Of a stretch of DNA of 64,000 bases, positions 55,982-64,000 are shown one piece after another (the first letter of the stretch is position 1; each line of letters opens with the position of its first letter). The stretch comes from Mumia quercus. GTDB lineage: Bacteria > Actinomycetota > Actinomycetes > Propionibacteriales > Nocardioidaceae. A model generated the notes under the pieces. It did not search any database. It was not told the DNA's origin and saw only the letters and a list, made by a program, of their open reading frames with translations. The position numbers were made by a program, and so were the translations under genes. The stretch lies in contig NZ_JANZYO010000007.1 of NCBI RefSeq assembly GCF_025506335.1, forward strand, positions 186,001 to 250,000. The letters run 5' to 3'.

Positions 55982-57285
55982 CACCAGCCTCCGTGCACCA
56001 AGGGCTGGTAGCCGTGCGCGGCGAGCTCGTCGGCGCACGAGATCGGGGCGTGCGCGACGGCGCGCCCGTCCGCGTCGGGGGCGAAGACCTCCGACGAGAG
56101 CACCTGGTTGTCGAACCCCACCACCTCGCGGATGCTCTCGACCACGCGCGCCTGCCCGCCGCCGAGGTGGGCGTCGTTGTGCTTGCGCATGAAGACGACG
56201 AAGTCGAGCGCCCCGGCGACCAGCAGGTGCGTGGCCTCGATGGGGAGCCGTTCGCGCGCCTGCAGCGCGTACGTGGCGATGCGGTTGAAGACCTCGACCG
56301 ACGAGTTGGCGTGGATCGTCGACAGCGAGCCGTCGTTGCCCTGGCTCATCGCGTTGAGCATCGTGACGATCTCGTCGCCGAGCACCTCGCCGACGATCAC
56401 GCGCGACGGGTTCATGCGCAGCGACCGGCGCACGAGCTCGGCCATGGAGACGCTGCCCAACCCCTCGGAGTTGGGGAGTCGCTCCTCGAAGGCGACGACG
56501 TTCGGGTGGAGGTCCGGTGTCTCACCGAGCCCCAGCTCCAGCGCCCGCTCCACGGTGATGATGCGCTCGTGCGGCGGGATCTCGTTGGCCAGCGCCCGCA
56601 GCATCGTCGTCTTACCGGCGTTGGTGGCCCCGGCGATCATGATGTTCTTGCGGGCGGCGACGGCGGCACGGAGGAAGTCGGCAATGTCGGGCGACATCGT
56701 CGCGTTGGTCACCAGGTCGTCGAGGAACACCTTCGACATGCGCGCCTTGCGGATCGACACCGCGGGCCGCGAGCACACGTTCATGACCGCGGACAGACGG
56801 GAGCCGTCGGGCAGCCGCAGGTCGAGCTGCGGGTTGGCGGAGTCGAAGGGCCGGCTGGACAGGCCCGAGTGCGCGCCGAGCACCTGGATGAGCTCGACGA
56901 GCTCCTCGTCGGTCTCGGCGACCGGCGGGTAGCGCTCCTCGCGACCGTCGCCGTACTGGACGAAGACGGTGTCGCACCCGTTGATGTCGATGTTCTCGAC
57001 CTGGGGGTCGTCGAGGAGCGGCTGGAGCCGGCCGACGCCGAACAACGCCGAGTGGATGGCGCTGGCGACCTCCGCCTCCGCGTCGGGCGGCAGCGGGGTA
57101 CGTCCCTCGGCGATCTCGTACCGGGCGTGGTCCTCCAGGACCTGGACGATCAACGACCGGGCGTACTCGCGCTCGTCGTCGGTCGACATCGTCGCGAGAC
57201 CTGCGGCCTGGTCACGGCGACGCTGCTCGTTGAGCCTGTCGGCGACCTGGCCGCGCAGGGTACGGACGAGAGAGTGATCGATCAC
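55981..57285 (-). CDS. tadA: TadA/CpaF secretion ATPase
   Basis: 434 residues, a hexameric ATPase that powers pilus assembly from the cytoplasm. It shows Walker A GATNAGKTTMLRAL (about residue 217), the Asp/Glu boxes around IITVERALELGLGE, Walker B-like SRVIVGEVLGDEIVTML and the His box GSLSTIHANS. The length matches CpaF. GTG 57285 overlaps the TGA of the CpaE-like gene (GTGA); an in-frame extension upstream overlaps that gene and is rejected. Confidence 0.95.
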   Translation of the reverse strand: MIDHSLVRTLRGQVADRLNEQRRRDQAAGLATMSTDDEREYARSLIVQVLEDHARYEIAEGRTPLPPDAEAEVASAIHSALFGVGRLQPLLDDPQVENIDINGCDTVFVQYGDGREERYPPVAETDEELVELIQVLGAHSGLSSRPFDSANPQLDLRLPDGSRLSAVMNVCSRPAVSIRKARMSKVFLDDLVTNATMSPDIADFLRAAVAARKNIMIAGATNAGKTTMLRALANEIPPHERIITVERALELGLGETPDLHPNVVAFEERLPNSEGLGSVSMAELVRRSLRMNPSRVIVGEVLGDEIVTMLNAMSQGNDGSLSTIHANSSVEVFNRIATYALQARERLPIEATHLLVAGALDFVVFMRKHNDAHLGGGQARVVESIREVVGFDNQVLSSEVFAPDADGRAVAHAPISCADELAAHGYQPLVHGGW

Positions 57286-58136
57286 CGGTGTGCTCCCGTC
57301 CACGGCCCGTGCTCGTCGTGGGCGTCCTGCGCCACGTCGCCCGGCTCGTACGCCTCGACCGGAGCCTGTGGGAGCGGGGACCCGTGCGCCACGGCCACCG
57401 CGAGCTCGGCGACGAGGGGGCCGGCCGACCGTACGAGGGCCAGCTTGTCCGGGCGCGACAGGGTCTGGCCCTGGAACAGGTGGGCCCCCTGCTCGTCGTA
57501 CGCGAGGTGGTGCACGCCGGCGAGCTCCACGCCCGTGGCGGTGAGCGCGTCGCGGACCTCCCGCACCGTCTGCGTCCGCTTCGGCGGCGCGACGACGGCG
57601 ACGTGCAGCGGCGAGCCGTACGCACCGCCGACGGCGTCGGCGACCGAGCGCAGGCGGTGGCGCAGGTGGACCACGCTGCTCGGCGTCGTGTCGACGAGGA
57701 GCAGAGCGGCGTCCGCGCTGGCGAGGAGGGCGTTCTGAGGGGTCAGCACCCCGATGCGGCCGAGGTCGGCGACCACGTCGTGCCGCGGAAGCCGCGACAG
57801 CAGCGGCCCGAGCTGAGGCCACGTCGACTGCAGCCCGCCGGCCTGCTCAGGGAACGGCGGGCCCAGCAGCACCTCGAGCCCCCCGACGAGCTCCTGGGTG
57901 TGCGCGTCGACGAGCTCGGGGTAGAGCGCCTTGCGCCCGGCCGCGGCGAGGCTCATGAGCCCGGTCTGGGGGTCCAGCGTGCTGCCGTCGGCAGCGGGCA
58001 TCCGGGTGGCGACGTCGCTCCCGGACGGGTCGCACTCGGCGACGAGGACAGGGCGCGGCCAGAGCGCACCGAGCAGCAGCGACGTCGTCGTCACCCCGGG
58101 TGCGCCCTTGGCGGAGGCGAGGGCGATCAGCGCCAC
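57282..58136 (-). CDS. CpaE/TadZ-like ParA-superfamily protein with altered P-loop
   Basis: 284 residues. It resembles the MinD/ParA superfamily (ALIALASAKGAPGVTTTSL at the start, then VLVAECDPSGSDVATRM and VVADLGRIG), the group that positions Tad pili at a cell site. In the P-loop the signature lysine is kept (AKGAPG), but the catalytic lysine before Thr is replaced (GVTTT), so ATP hydrolysis may be lost. No receiver domain precedes it. GTG 58136 starts one base after the SAF-gene stop. Confidence 0.83.
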   Translation of the reverse strand: MALIALASAKGAPGVTTTSLLLGALWPRPVLVAECDPSGSDVATRMPAADGSTLDPQTGLMSLAAAGRKALYPELVDAHTQELVGGLEVLLGPPFPEQAGGLQSTWPQLGPLLSRLPRHDVVADLGRIGVLTPQNALLASADAALLLVDTTPSSVVHLRHRLRSVADAVGGAYGSPLHVAVVAPPKRTQTVREVRDALTATGVELAGVHHLAYDEQGAHLFQGQTLSRPDKLALVRSAGPLVAELAVAVAHGSPLPQAPVEAYEPGDVAQDAHDEHGPWTGAHR

Positions 58137-58137
58137 C

Positions 58138-58800
58138 TCAGCCCCCGCACCGCTCGTCGAGGTCCGCGCCCTCACCGACGGTGGCGAGGTAGACGGAGTC
58201 GTCGGCCAGCGCGCTGGCGAGGCGTGGGCCGCAGCTCGCGTGGACGCTGACGAGCACGGTGATGTCCTGGCTGGACGACAGCGCGCCGTCGTCGACCTCG
58301 CCGACCTGGACGACCTCGGCAGCGATGCCCGGGGACTCTCCGTCGGAGCCCGAGAGGTAGAGCCCGACCGGCGCGCCGCCGCGCAGCTCGGTGAGCGAAC
58401 GCGTCGCCGGGGTCTGGATGGGGAACTGCGCCTTGCCCTTGCCGACGCCGGTCGACTCCGCGACCATCGCGGGGGTGAGCACCGTGCCGTCGAGGAGGCG
58501 CGCGGTCGCGTACTGGCCGACCACGGCGTCGCGGTCCTCGGCGGGCACGCCGCCGTCGTAACCCTCGGGAAGCGAGACCGTGCCGAGGTCACCGTCGGAG
58601 AGGCGCTGGCCCTGCGCGACCTCGCCCTCGATCCGGAGGAAGTCCGCACGGTCGCCGGCGCTCAAGGCGATCCAGCCTGAGAGAAGCGCGCCGCCCACGA
58701 TCAGGATCACCGCCAGCGCGGCGAGCGCCGGCCGGCGCTCCCTGGTGGAAGGGAGTCGCACGGCGGTGCGCGACTCACCCGCGGTCGGCAACTTGGACAT
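58138..58800 (-). CDS. SAF-domain protein, CpaB/RcpC-like
   Basis: 220 residues: a short basic cytoplasmic end, one membrane helix (about 25-47) and an outer SAF domain (IEGEVAQGQRLSDGDLGTVS). The second part (LRGGAPVGLYLSGSDGESPG) is compact. CpaB/RcpC proteins normally support the secretin of gram-negative Tad systems; this single-membrane version must act in the cell wall. It is the first gene of the Tad unit. ATG 58800 follows GGAGGCTCTCC. Confidence 0.82.
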   Translation of the reverse strand: MSKLPTAGESRTAVRLPSTRERRPALAALAVILIVGGALLSGWIALSAGDRADFLRIEGEVAQGQRLSDGDLGTVSLPEGYDGGVPAEDRDAVVGQYATARLLDGTVLTPAMVAESTGVGKGKAQFPIQTPATRSLTELRGGAPVGLYLSGSDGESPGIAAEVVQVGEVDDGALSSSQDITVLVSVHASCGPRLASALADDSVYLATVGEGADLDERCGG

Positions 58801-58865
58801 GGAGAGCCTCCAGCTGATGTCCGAGCGTCAACGTCAAGGGACGAACCTACACGTGGCAGGGTTCG

Positions 58866-59282
58866 TCACTCGTCCGCGGAGACGCTCTCAGGGGTGGTCG
58901 GGGTCTGGGGTGTCTTCTTGGTCCGCTCGCCCTTCGCCGGGGACGGCGTCGGTGCCGATGCGGACGGGGTGGCAGCGCCGCTGCGTTCGCGCTCTTGGCG
59001 CTCCTGGATGTCCTGCTGGCGCTGGTACGCGCTGGTGACCGCCATCGCGGCGACGATCACGGCGACCACGATCACGCCGGCGATCACCGCGGGCCAGGTG
59101 GACCGGTGCTCGCGCCACGTCCGACGTGTCCCGTGCAGGAGCGCGGAGCGCAGCTGGCGGCGTCGGAGCGCGTCGGCCTCGAGGACGTACTTCTCCGCGT
59201 TCGGGGTGCGCGCGAGCGTGGTCCCCGGGGGCGGCGGGACCGCGCGCATCGGGGGCGGACGGCCCTGGTCGGCGTCGCTCAT
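58866..59282 (-). CDS. Small single-helix membrane protein of the type VII locus
   Basis: 138 residues. A Pro-rich start (RPPPMRAVPPPPGTTLA), a basic cytoplasmic helix (ALRRRQLRSALLHGTRR), one membrane helix (VIAGVIVVAVIVAAMAV) and an outer, charged and Ser/Thr/Pro-rich tail. No family recognised. ATG 59282 overlaps the MinD-like gene stop (ATGA), tying it to the eccD unit. Its end lies 65 bases before the Tad unit starts, with no terminator seen between them. Confidence 0.72.
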   Translation of the reverse strand: MSDADQGRPPPMRAVPPPPGTTLARTPNAEKYVLEADALRRRQLRSALLHGTRRTWREHRSTWPAVIAGVIVVAVIVAAMAVTSAYQRQQDIQERQERERSGAATPSASAPTPSPAKGERTKKTPQTPTTPESVSADE

Positions 59283-60502
59283 CGGACGTCCGCGAGGCGG
59301 GCGGCGACGTGGAGCAGCGCGAGCCGCGTCTGGGCGGTGACCTGGTCGGCGCGGAACGGGCGGCCGTGGCGCAGCGCGTCGTCGCGACCCAGCACCACCA
59401 CCTGGCCGTCGGTGGCTCCGAGGACCTCCGACGCCCGCCGTGCCTCGTCGGCCGGATCGCCCTCCTCGCGGCACACGACGACCACGACCACGGATCGTGC
59501 TGCTGCCGGGTTGACCCGGTCGAGCCGGGCGAGGGCGACGCGGAGTGCACCGAGCCCGATCTCCCCGGGCCCGGTGACGACGACCGCACGGTCGCACCGG
59601 GCGACCGCGGCGTACGCGCCGTCCGTGGGGTCGTCGCCGGCGTCGACCAGCAGGAAGGTGTGCTGCGCGGTGAGCCGGTCGACGAGGCCACCCAGGTCGC
59701 TGCGCTCGAGCGGCTGGTCCCACGACGGCCCGTCGACGACGGCGAGGCCGCCGGCGGTGGTCGGGGGCGTGGCCGCGTCCGGCGCGGCCAGGAGGCGCCG
59801 CACGGAGTGGGGGTCCTGCACGCCGTGGAGCGCGCTCAAGGGCGGCGTGCCTGCCTGGACGTCGACGAGCACCGTACGGTCGTCGCGGAGGGCGGCGAGG
59901 ACCGCGCCGACACCGGTCGCGACGGTCGTCGTGCCCACGCCGCCCTGCGCGGACACGAACGCCACCAGACGTCGTCCGGACTGTCGGCGCCGGACCGCCG
60001 CGACGAGGGCACGCTCGGCGTCAGCGGCCGACGCGCCGTCGAGCGTCACGAGGCCGCGCGCCGCCGCACGTACCCGCGACGGCCCGCCGGTGGCGGTCGG
60101 CGCCGGCACGACCGTACGGGCGACGACCTCCTCGGCGGCGGTCGGCGGGTACTGGACGACGCCGGGGACCGGCGGTGCGTCCGCGGCGGGAGAGGCGGGC
60201 GGCGCCTGCCCTCGACGCGCCTGCGCGGCCCACTCCGGCCGCAGCGCGACGACGTTCGCGTCCTCCGGGCGGCTCGACGAGGGCGCTTCCCACGCCTGCG
60301 CGGGCGGACGGGAGGCGGGCCGGTCGTGCTCCGGCGCCCAGCGGCGCTCGGGCGACTGGGTCTGCGGCGTGTCGAGACCGAGGCTGCGCGGGTCGATGCC
60401 CATGCGCGCCAGGTCGGCGGCAGCACCTTGGGCCTCCGCGCGGCGGCCGCGATCGGTACGGCGCGGGTCCGCGCCCTCGGGGGGCTGACGGTCGTCGGTC
60501 AT
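59279..60502 (-). CDS. MinD/ParA-like protein of the type VII locus with degenerate P-loop
   Basis: 407 residues. A disordered, Pro/Arg/Ala-rich N-terminal third is followed by a MinD-like domain (from about residue 180): RRLVAFVSAQGGVGTTTVA, DDRTVLVDVQAG, FLLVDAGDDPTDG. The order and the disordered arm resemble EspI-like ATPases of ESX loci. Both P-loop lysines are gone (QGGVGTTT), so nucleotide hydrolysis is doubtful. ATG 60502 has GAGGA eight bases upstream. It stands behind eccD with a 55-base gap. Confidence 0.8.
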   Translation of the reverse strand: MTDDRQPPEGADPRRTDRGRRAEAQGAAADLARMGIDPRSLGLDTPQTQSPERRWAPEHDRPASRPPAQAWEAPSSSRPEDANVVALRPEWAAQARRGQAPPASPAADAPPVPGVVQYPPTAAEEVVARTVVPAPTATGGPSRVRAAARGLVTLDGASAADAERALVAAVRRRQSGRRLVAFVSAQGGVGTTTVATGVGAVLAALRDDRTVLVDVQAGTPPLSALHGVQDPHSVRRLLAAPDAATPPTTAGGLAVVDGPSWDQPLERSDLGGLVDRLTAQHTFLLVDAGDDPTDGAYAAVARCDRAVVVTGPGEIGLGALRVALARLDRVNPAAARSVVVVVVCREEGDPADEARRASEVLGATDGQVVVLGRDDALRHGRPFRADQVTAQTRLALLHVAARLADVR

Positions 60503-60557
60503 CGCACGTCCTCGTTCAGATCGTCGTCATCGGGTCGCCGTCATCACGTCGTCGTCC

Positions 60558-61916
60558 TCAGACCATGTCAGAGAGCCGGTCGAACAGGCCGACCGCACCG
60601 CAGGCGAGGACGATCGCCTGGATCACCAGGAGAAGCTCGACCAGGTTGAGGAGTCGCTTCACGCGAGCCCGGCTGATGCCCGAGATCTGCACGGAAGCGA
60701 CCGCGACGGCCAGCGCCCCGAGGCCGAGGACGACGACGACCAGCCACTGCGTCGCGTCGATCTCGGCGACCTCGCGGACCAGCTGCGCCCCGAGCACGAC
60801 GAGCCCGGCCACGCGCAGGGGCAGCATGTGGGTCACGCGCGAGAAGATCCGCGACCGCGACAGGGCCAGGAGGCCGACGACCAGCGCGAGCCACCGGTCC
60901 CAGCGTGCGTCGGAGAACGTGAGGACGACGCCGCCGACGCCCGTGACCACGGCGATCGCGGCGAGGGAGCCGACCAGCAGGCCGTTGCTCTCGCGGTAGC
61001 GCGCCGCGATGGCCTCCCGCGACATGGTGCCGGCGTTGCGCACGCGGTAGTCGGCGCTCGCGAGGCCGCCGACCGACAGCGACACCCGCGGCGCGACCCC
61101 GACCGCGAGGAGCACCAGGACGACCACCACGCGGAGCGTCTGCCTCGCCTCGACACCGAGGGCGTCGGTGACCGCGAACGCACCGGCGACGGCGAGCAGC
61201 ACCACCGCGAAGGCGACGTACGGGGTCGCGAGCGGCGTCGCCGCGCGAGCCACCCCCGCGACGACGGCGACCAGCGCGAACGCCGCCACCGCTGCGAGCG
61301 ACGCCGTCCAGCCGGACCAGGCGCCGAGCGCGGTTCCGCCGACGTACGCCCACACGAGGGCGACGACGAGCACCGGGCGCACCGACCACGGGGCAGCCGC
61401 ACGCGCCGCCCAGCCCGCGAGCCCCGCCAGGGCGACCGCGCTGGCGATCCCTCCACCGGCGACCGCGCCCGCGGCCGGCGGCTCCCACGCGGCGGCGAGA
61501 CCGCTGAGCAGACCGAGGCACCTCAGGGCGAGCACCCCCAGCGCGACGGCGGTCGTGACCACCCAGAACGTGAGGGTCGTCGTCGGGGTCCATGCACCGC
61601 CCGCGGACTCCGTGGCGTCCTCGACCGCGTCGCGTACGTCCTCGACCGAGGCAGGCTCGACACTGACCGACCGGGGGCGGAGCTCCAAGACGTCACCGTC
61701 GAGGACGCCCGCCTCCTCGAGCGTCTGCCCGAGGCCGAGCGTCGCGCCGCCGACACGGGCCAGCGACAGGCCGGCCTGAGGAGCCTCGCTCGCGCCGCAG
61801 TAGCGGATCACCTGCGCGACGACGTCGGCGAGCGGCAGCGCGCTCGGCAGCGCGAGGTCGACACGCCGCTCCTCAGTGACGACCGTGACCCTGCTGTAGG
61901 CGGTGAGCACCGGCAC
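60558..61916 (-). CDS. eccD: Type VII secretion channel protein EccD
   Basis: 452 residues. An N-terminal ubiquitin-like domain (VTVVTEERRVDLALPSALPL to about residue 85) is followed by eleven hydrophobic helices, the EccD layout. EccD forms the membrane pore complex of ESX systems with EccB, EccC and EccE. GTG 61916 is chosen because GGAGAGG lies just before it; an in-frame start at 61973 adds an unrelated Ala-rich stretch. It shares a promoter region with eccC on the other strand. Confidence 0.9.
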   Translation of the reverse strand: MPVLTAYSRVTVVTEERRVDLALPSALPLADVVAQVIRYCGASEAPQAGLSLARVGGATLGLGQTLEEAGVLDGDVLELRPRSVSVEPASVEDVRDAVEDATESAGGAWTPTTTLTFWVVTTAVALGVLALRCLGLLSGLAAAWEPPAAGAVAGGGIASAVALAGLAGWAARAAAPWSVRPVLVVALVWAYVGGTALGAWSGWTASLAAVAAFALVAVVAGVARAATPLATPYVAFAVVLLAVAGAFAVTDALGVEARQTLRVVVVLVLLAVGVAPRVSLSVGGLASADYRVRNAGTMSREAIAARYRESNGLLVGSLAAIAVVTGVGGVVLTFSDARWDRWLALVVGLLALSRSRIFSRVTHMLPLRVAGLVVLGAQLVREVAEIDATQWLVVVVLGLGALAVAVASVQISGISRARVKRLLNLVELLLVIQAIVLACGAVGLFDRLSDMV

Positions 61917-61994
61917 ACCCCTCTCCCCTGCACGCGTGGCTCCGTCCGCGGTGCTCGCGGCGCGCGCGGCCACCGCGAGGCGTGGACGCCGTGG

Positions 61995-62004
61995 AGCATA
62001 TCGT
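61995..62004. promoter_or_regulatory. Overlapping divergent -10 elements of eccD and eccC
   Basis: The ten bases AGCATATCGT hold TATGCT on the minus strand (62000-61995) and TATCGT on the plus strand (61999-62004). Predicted leaders are about 70 bases (eccD) and 34 bases (eccC). Only one polymerase could occupy the site at a time. Confidence 0.5.
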
Positions 62005-62044
62005 TTGCGAGGACAACGCCTCTGCCCCCACCACGAGGACGGCG

Positions 62045-64000
62045 ATGAGTACGACGCTCGTCAAACGGCCCCCGCGCACCGCCCCTCCGCGCGTGGACGA
62101 CGCTCCCCTGAGCATCCACGAACCGCCGCACCGTACGCAGGCGCCGACGCCGGCGGCCGGGATGACGATGCTCATGATGCCGATCATGAGCGGCACCGGG
62201 TCGCTGACGATGGCGCTGACCCAGAAGGACCGCCCGATCCTCGTGGTCGCGGGCTTCCTCGTGCTCATCGGGTCGATCGCCATCGGCGTCGTGATGATCG
62301 TCAGCCAGCGCGGTGGTGCGCGCCGGCAGATGCGCGAGTCGCGCGAGCGCTACCTCGACTACCTCGAGGAGATGCGGCTCGCCGTACGTGAGCGCGTGAC
62401 CGCCCAGCGTACGGAGCAGGCCTGGCGGTTCCCGCGTCCTGACGAGCTGATCGGCCTGGCCGCCGACGGCACCCGGCGGTGGGAGCGGCGTCCGTCCCAC
62501 GACGACTTCCTCGCCGTACGTCTCGGGACCGGCGAGGTGCCGCTGTCGAGCGGGCTGGCGCTCGACGTCGACACCGGCCCGCTCAACGAGTTCGACCCGC
62601 TGTGCCTCAACGCCGCGGAGGAGCTCCAGCAGCACTACGCCACGTTGTCGGAGCAGCCGCTCACGCTCCCCCTCCGCCAGTGCGGCCAGGTCGCGGTCGT
62701 CGGGCACCCGGGCGCGACCCGTGCCGTCGCGCGCACCCTGCTGGCCCAGCTGGTCACCCTGCACGCGCCGGGTGACCTCGACGTCGCCGTCGTACGCCCG
62801 GAGGAGGCCGCTGCCGACTGGGACTGGGTGAAGTGGCTCCCGCACACGCAGAGCGGCCGGACCTTCGACGGCGAGGTCCCTGCGCGCCGGGTGGCGACCT
62901 CCGTCGCCGCCCTCACCGAGCTGCTCGGCGCCGAGCTCGACGAGCGCCTCGACCGCTACCAGCGCAGCCGCGGCGCGGGCGTGGTCGGGTCTCACCTCGT
63001 GGTCGTCGTCGACCACGCCGGTGGCAGCGGCGGGCATCTCGAGTCGCCGGACCCTGCGATCCCGCTCCAGGCGCTGGGCATCCACGTGATCACGCTCCTG
63101 CCCTCGCCGCGTCACGAGCCGCGCCCGCTGGACGTCCGCGTGGAGATCGGCTCCGACGGCTCCCTGTTCACGAACGTGCACCCGGTCCCGTTCCGCGCCG
63201 ACCTCCTCGCCGAGGGTACGGAGACCACCCTCGCCCGCACCCTCTCAGGGCTGCGGCTGAGCGCGGAGGAGGGCGGCGAGAACGGGCTCGAGGGCTCGGT
63301 CGGCCTCGCCGAGATCCTCGGTGTCCGTGATCCGGCCCGGCTCGACACGCGGCAGACCTGGCAGCCGCGGGCGCTGCGCGACCTCCTGCGGGTCCCCATC
63401 GGCGTCTCCGAGCAGGGCTCGCCGGTCCTGCTGGATCTCAAGGAGTCCGCGCACGGCGGCATGGGCCCTCACGGTCTGGTCGTGGGTGCGACCGGCTCAG
63501 GCAAGTCGGAGATGCTCCGTACGCTCGTGAGCTCGCTGCTGGTGGGGCACGGACCGGACCGGCTCGCGCTGATGCTGGTCGACTTCAAGGGCGGCGCCAC
63601 GTTCGCCGCGATGGAGCACATCCCGCACCTCGCCGGCATGATCACCAACCTCCAGGACGACCTCACGCTCGTCGACCGCATGCGCGACGCCCTCTACGGC
63701 GAGATGCAGCGCCGCCAGGAGGTGCTCAAGTCCGCCGGCAACCTCCCGAACGTCACGGCGTACCAAGAGAAGATCGACGCCGGCGAGCCGCTCGAGCCTC
63801 TCCCCCACCTGCTCGTCATCGTCGACGAGTTCTCCGAGCTGCTGACGGCCAAGCCCGACTTCGCCGAGCTGTTCGTGGCGATCGGCCGGATCGGCCGCTC
63901 GATCGGCGTCCACCTGCTGCTCGCGACCCAGAAGCTCGAGATGGGCAAGATCCGCGGGCTCGAGTCGCACCTGTCGTACCGGATCAGCCTGCGGACGTTC
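62045..64000 (+). CDS. eccC: Type VII secretion ATPase EccC, truncated by window edge
   Basis: The first 652 residues of an FtsK/SpoIIIE-type ATPase (full EccC about 1300). Two membrane helices (about 38-55 and 60-85) precede a charged helical stalk and the first ATPase domain. Walker A is VVGATGSGKSEMLRTL, with LMLVDFKGGATF and Walker B HLLVIVDEFSELL. EccC recognises and drives WXG100-type substrates through the EccB/C/D/E pore. ATG 62045 follows GAGGACGGCG. The WXG100 substrates, EccB and mycosin are not in view and would be expected to the right. Confidence 0.93.
   Translation, partial: MSTTLVKRPPRTAPPRVDDAPLSIHEPPHRTQAPTPAAGMTMLMMPIMSGTGSLTMALTQKDRPILVVAGFLVLIGSIAIGVVMIVSQRGGARRQMRESRERYLDYLEEMRLAVRERVTAQRTEQAWRFPRPDELIGLAADGTRRWERRPSHDDFLAVRLGTGEVPLSSGLALDVDTGPLNEFDPLCLNAAEELQQHYATLSEQPLTLPLRQCGQVAVVGHPGATRAVARTLLAQLVTLHAPGDLDVAVVRPEEAAADWDWVKWLPHTQSGRTFDGEVPARRVATSVAALTELLGAELDERLDRYQRSRGAGVVGSHLVVVVDHAGGSGGHLESPDPAIPLQALGIHVITLLPSPRHEPRPLDVRVEIGSDGSLFTNVHPVPFRADLLAEGTETTLARTLSGLRLSAEEGGENGLEGSVGLAEILGVRDPARLDTRQTWQPRALRDLLRVPIGVSEQGSPVLLDLKESAHGGMGPHGLVVGATGSGKSEMLRTLVSSLLVGHGPDRLALMLVDFKGGATFAAMEHIPHLAGMITNLQDDLTLVDRMRDALYGEMQRRQEVLKSAGNLPNVTAYQEKIDAGEPLEPLPHLLVIVDEFSELLTAKPDFAELFVAIGRIGRSIGVHLLLATQKLEMGKIRGLESHLSYRISLRTF

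Noticed and set aside
1-64000. tRNA, rRNA, riboswitch, insertion sequence, prophage or attachment site
   Set aside because: I read all gaps, each under 300 bases, and saw no cloverleaf, rRNA block, conserved riboswitch core, transposase or integrase. A covariance-model scan would settle small RNAs.

Overview
The window is 64 kb of dense, very G+C-rich chromosome: no intergenic gap exceeds 300 bases, and I see no tRNA, rRNA, CRISPR array, insertion sequence or prophage. The gene content points to an actinobacterium: a type VII (ESX) secretion module, Tad pili without an outer-membrane secretin, SARP-like (wHTH plus BTAD) domains, a CGNR zinc-finger regulator, DUF3099, and NfeD/SPFH and MoxR/VWA pairs. 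I infer Propionibacteriales, probably Nocardioidaceae. This rests on protein families and codon use, not on a marker gene.

Layout. 1-4 kb: the end-truncated cydA, a VOC protein, a DHA2 multidrug exporter and a Pro/Gln-rich anchored protein. 4-13 kb: a large TM0106-type nuclease-helicase, a conserved unknown protein coupled to a MocR regulator, a divergent EamA transporter, a GTPase and a FUSC protein. 14-24 kb: SRPBCC, DoxX-like and CGNR genes divergent from LysE, then GrpB, MoxR/VWA, DUF445, an XRE-cupin regulator with AzlCD, and two membrane proteases. 23-35 kb: hrpA, a lipoprotein, DUF427, FKBP, MarR, two acyl-CoA dehydrogenases, peptide deformylase, a SpoU methyltransferase, a siroheme-type dehydrogenase and PEBP. 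35-47 kb: SPFH/NfeD, an ABC ATPase, serB, sixA-like, dodecin, DUF3099, moaA, SURF1, an SDR, enoyl-CoA hydratase, ABC-F and a lipoprotein cyclophilin.

47.7-58.8 kb is one leftward block of Tad-pilus genes: SAF/CpaB-like, CpaE-like, TadA, TadB, TadC, Flp-type pilin, two TadE proteins and a TadG-like protein. A hairpin and a new -10 element separate these from a lipoprotein, a secreted protein of unknown function and a four-helix membrane protein with an outer LysM domain and an inner SARP domain. From 58.9 kb to the right edge lies a type VII secretion module: a small membrane protein, a MinD-like protein with a degenerate P-loop and eccD leftward, and a truncated eccC rightward from overlapping divergent promoters.

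Two general features stand out. At least 18 genes carry TAnnnT exactly 6 or 7 bases before the start codon, the layout of leaderless transcripts. Co-directional neighbours often overlap by four bases (GTGA or ATGA), which implies translational coupling. The best leads are the membrane-tethered SARP in the Tad locus, the mirror-image leaderless promoters at CGNR/LysE, the terminator that pairs two stop codons at 27.4 kb, and the GTACG word preference.
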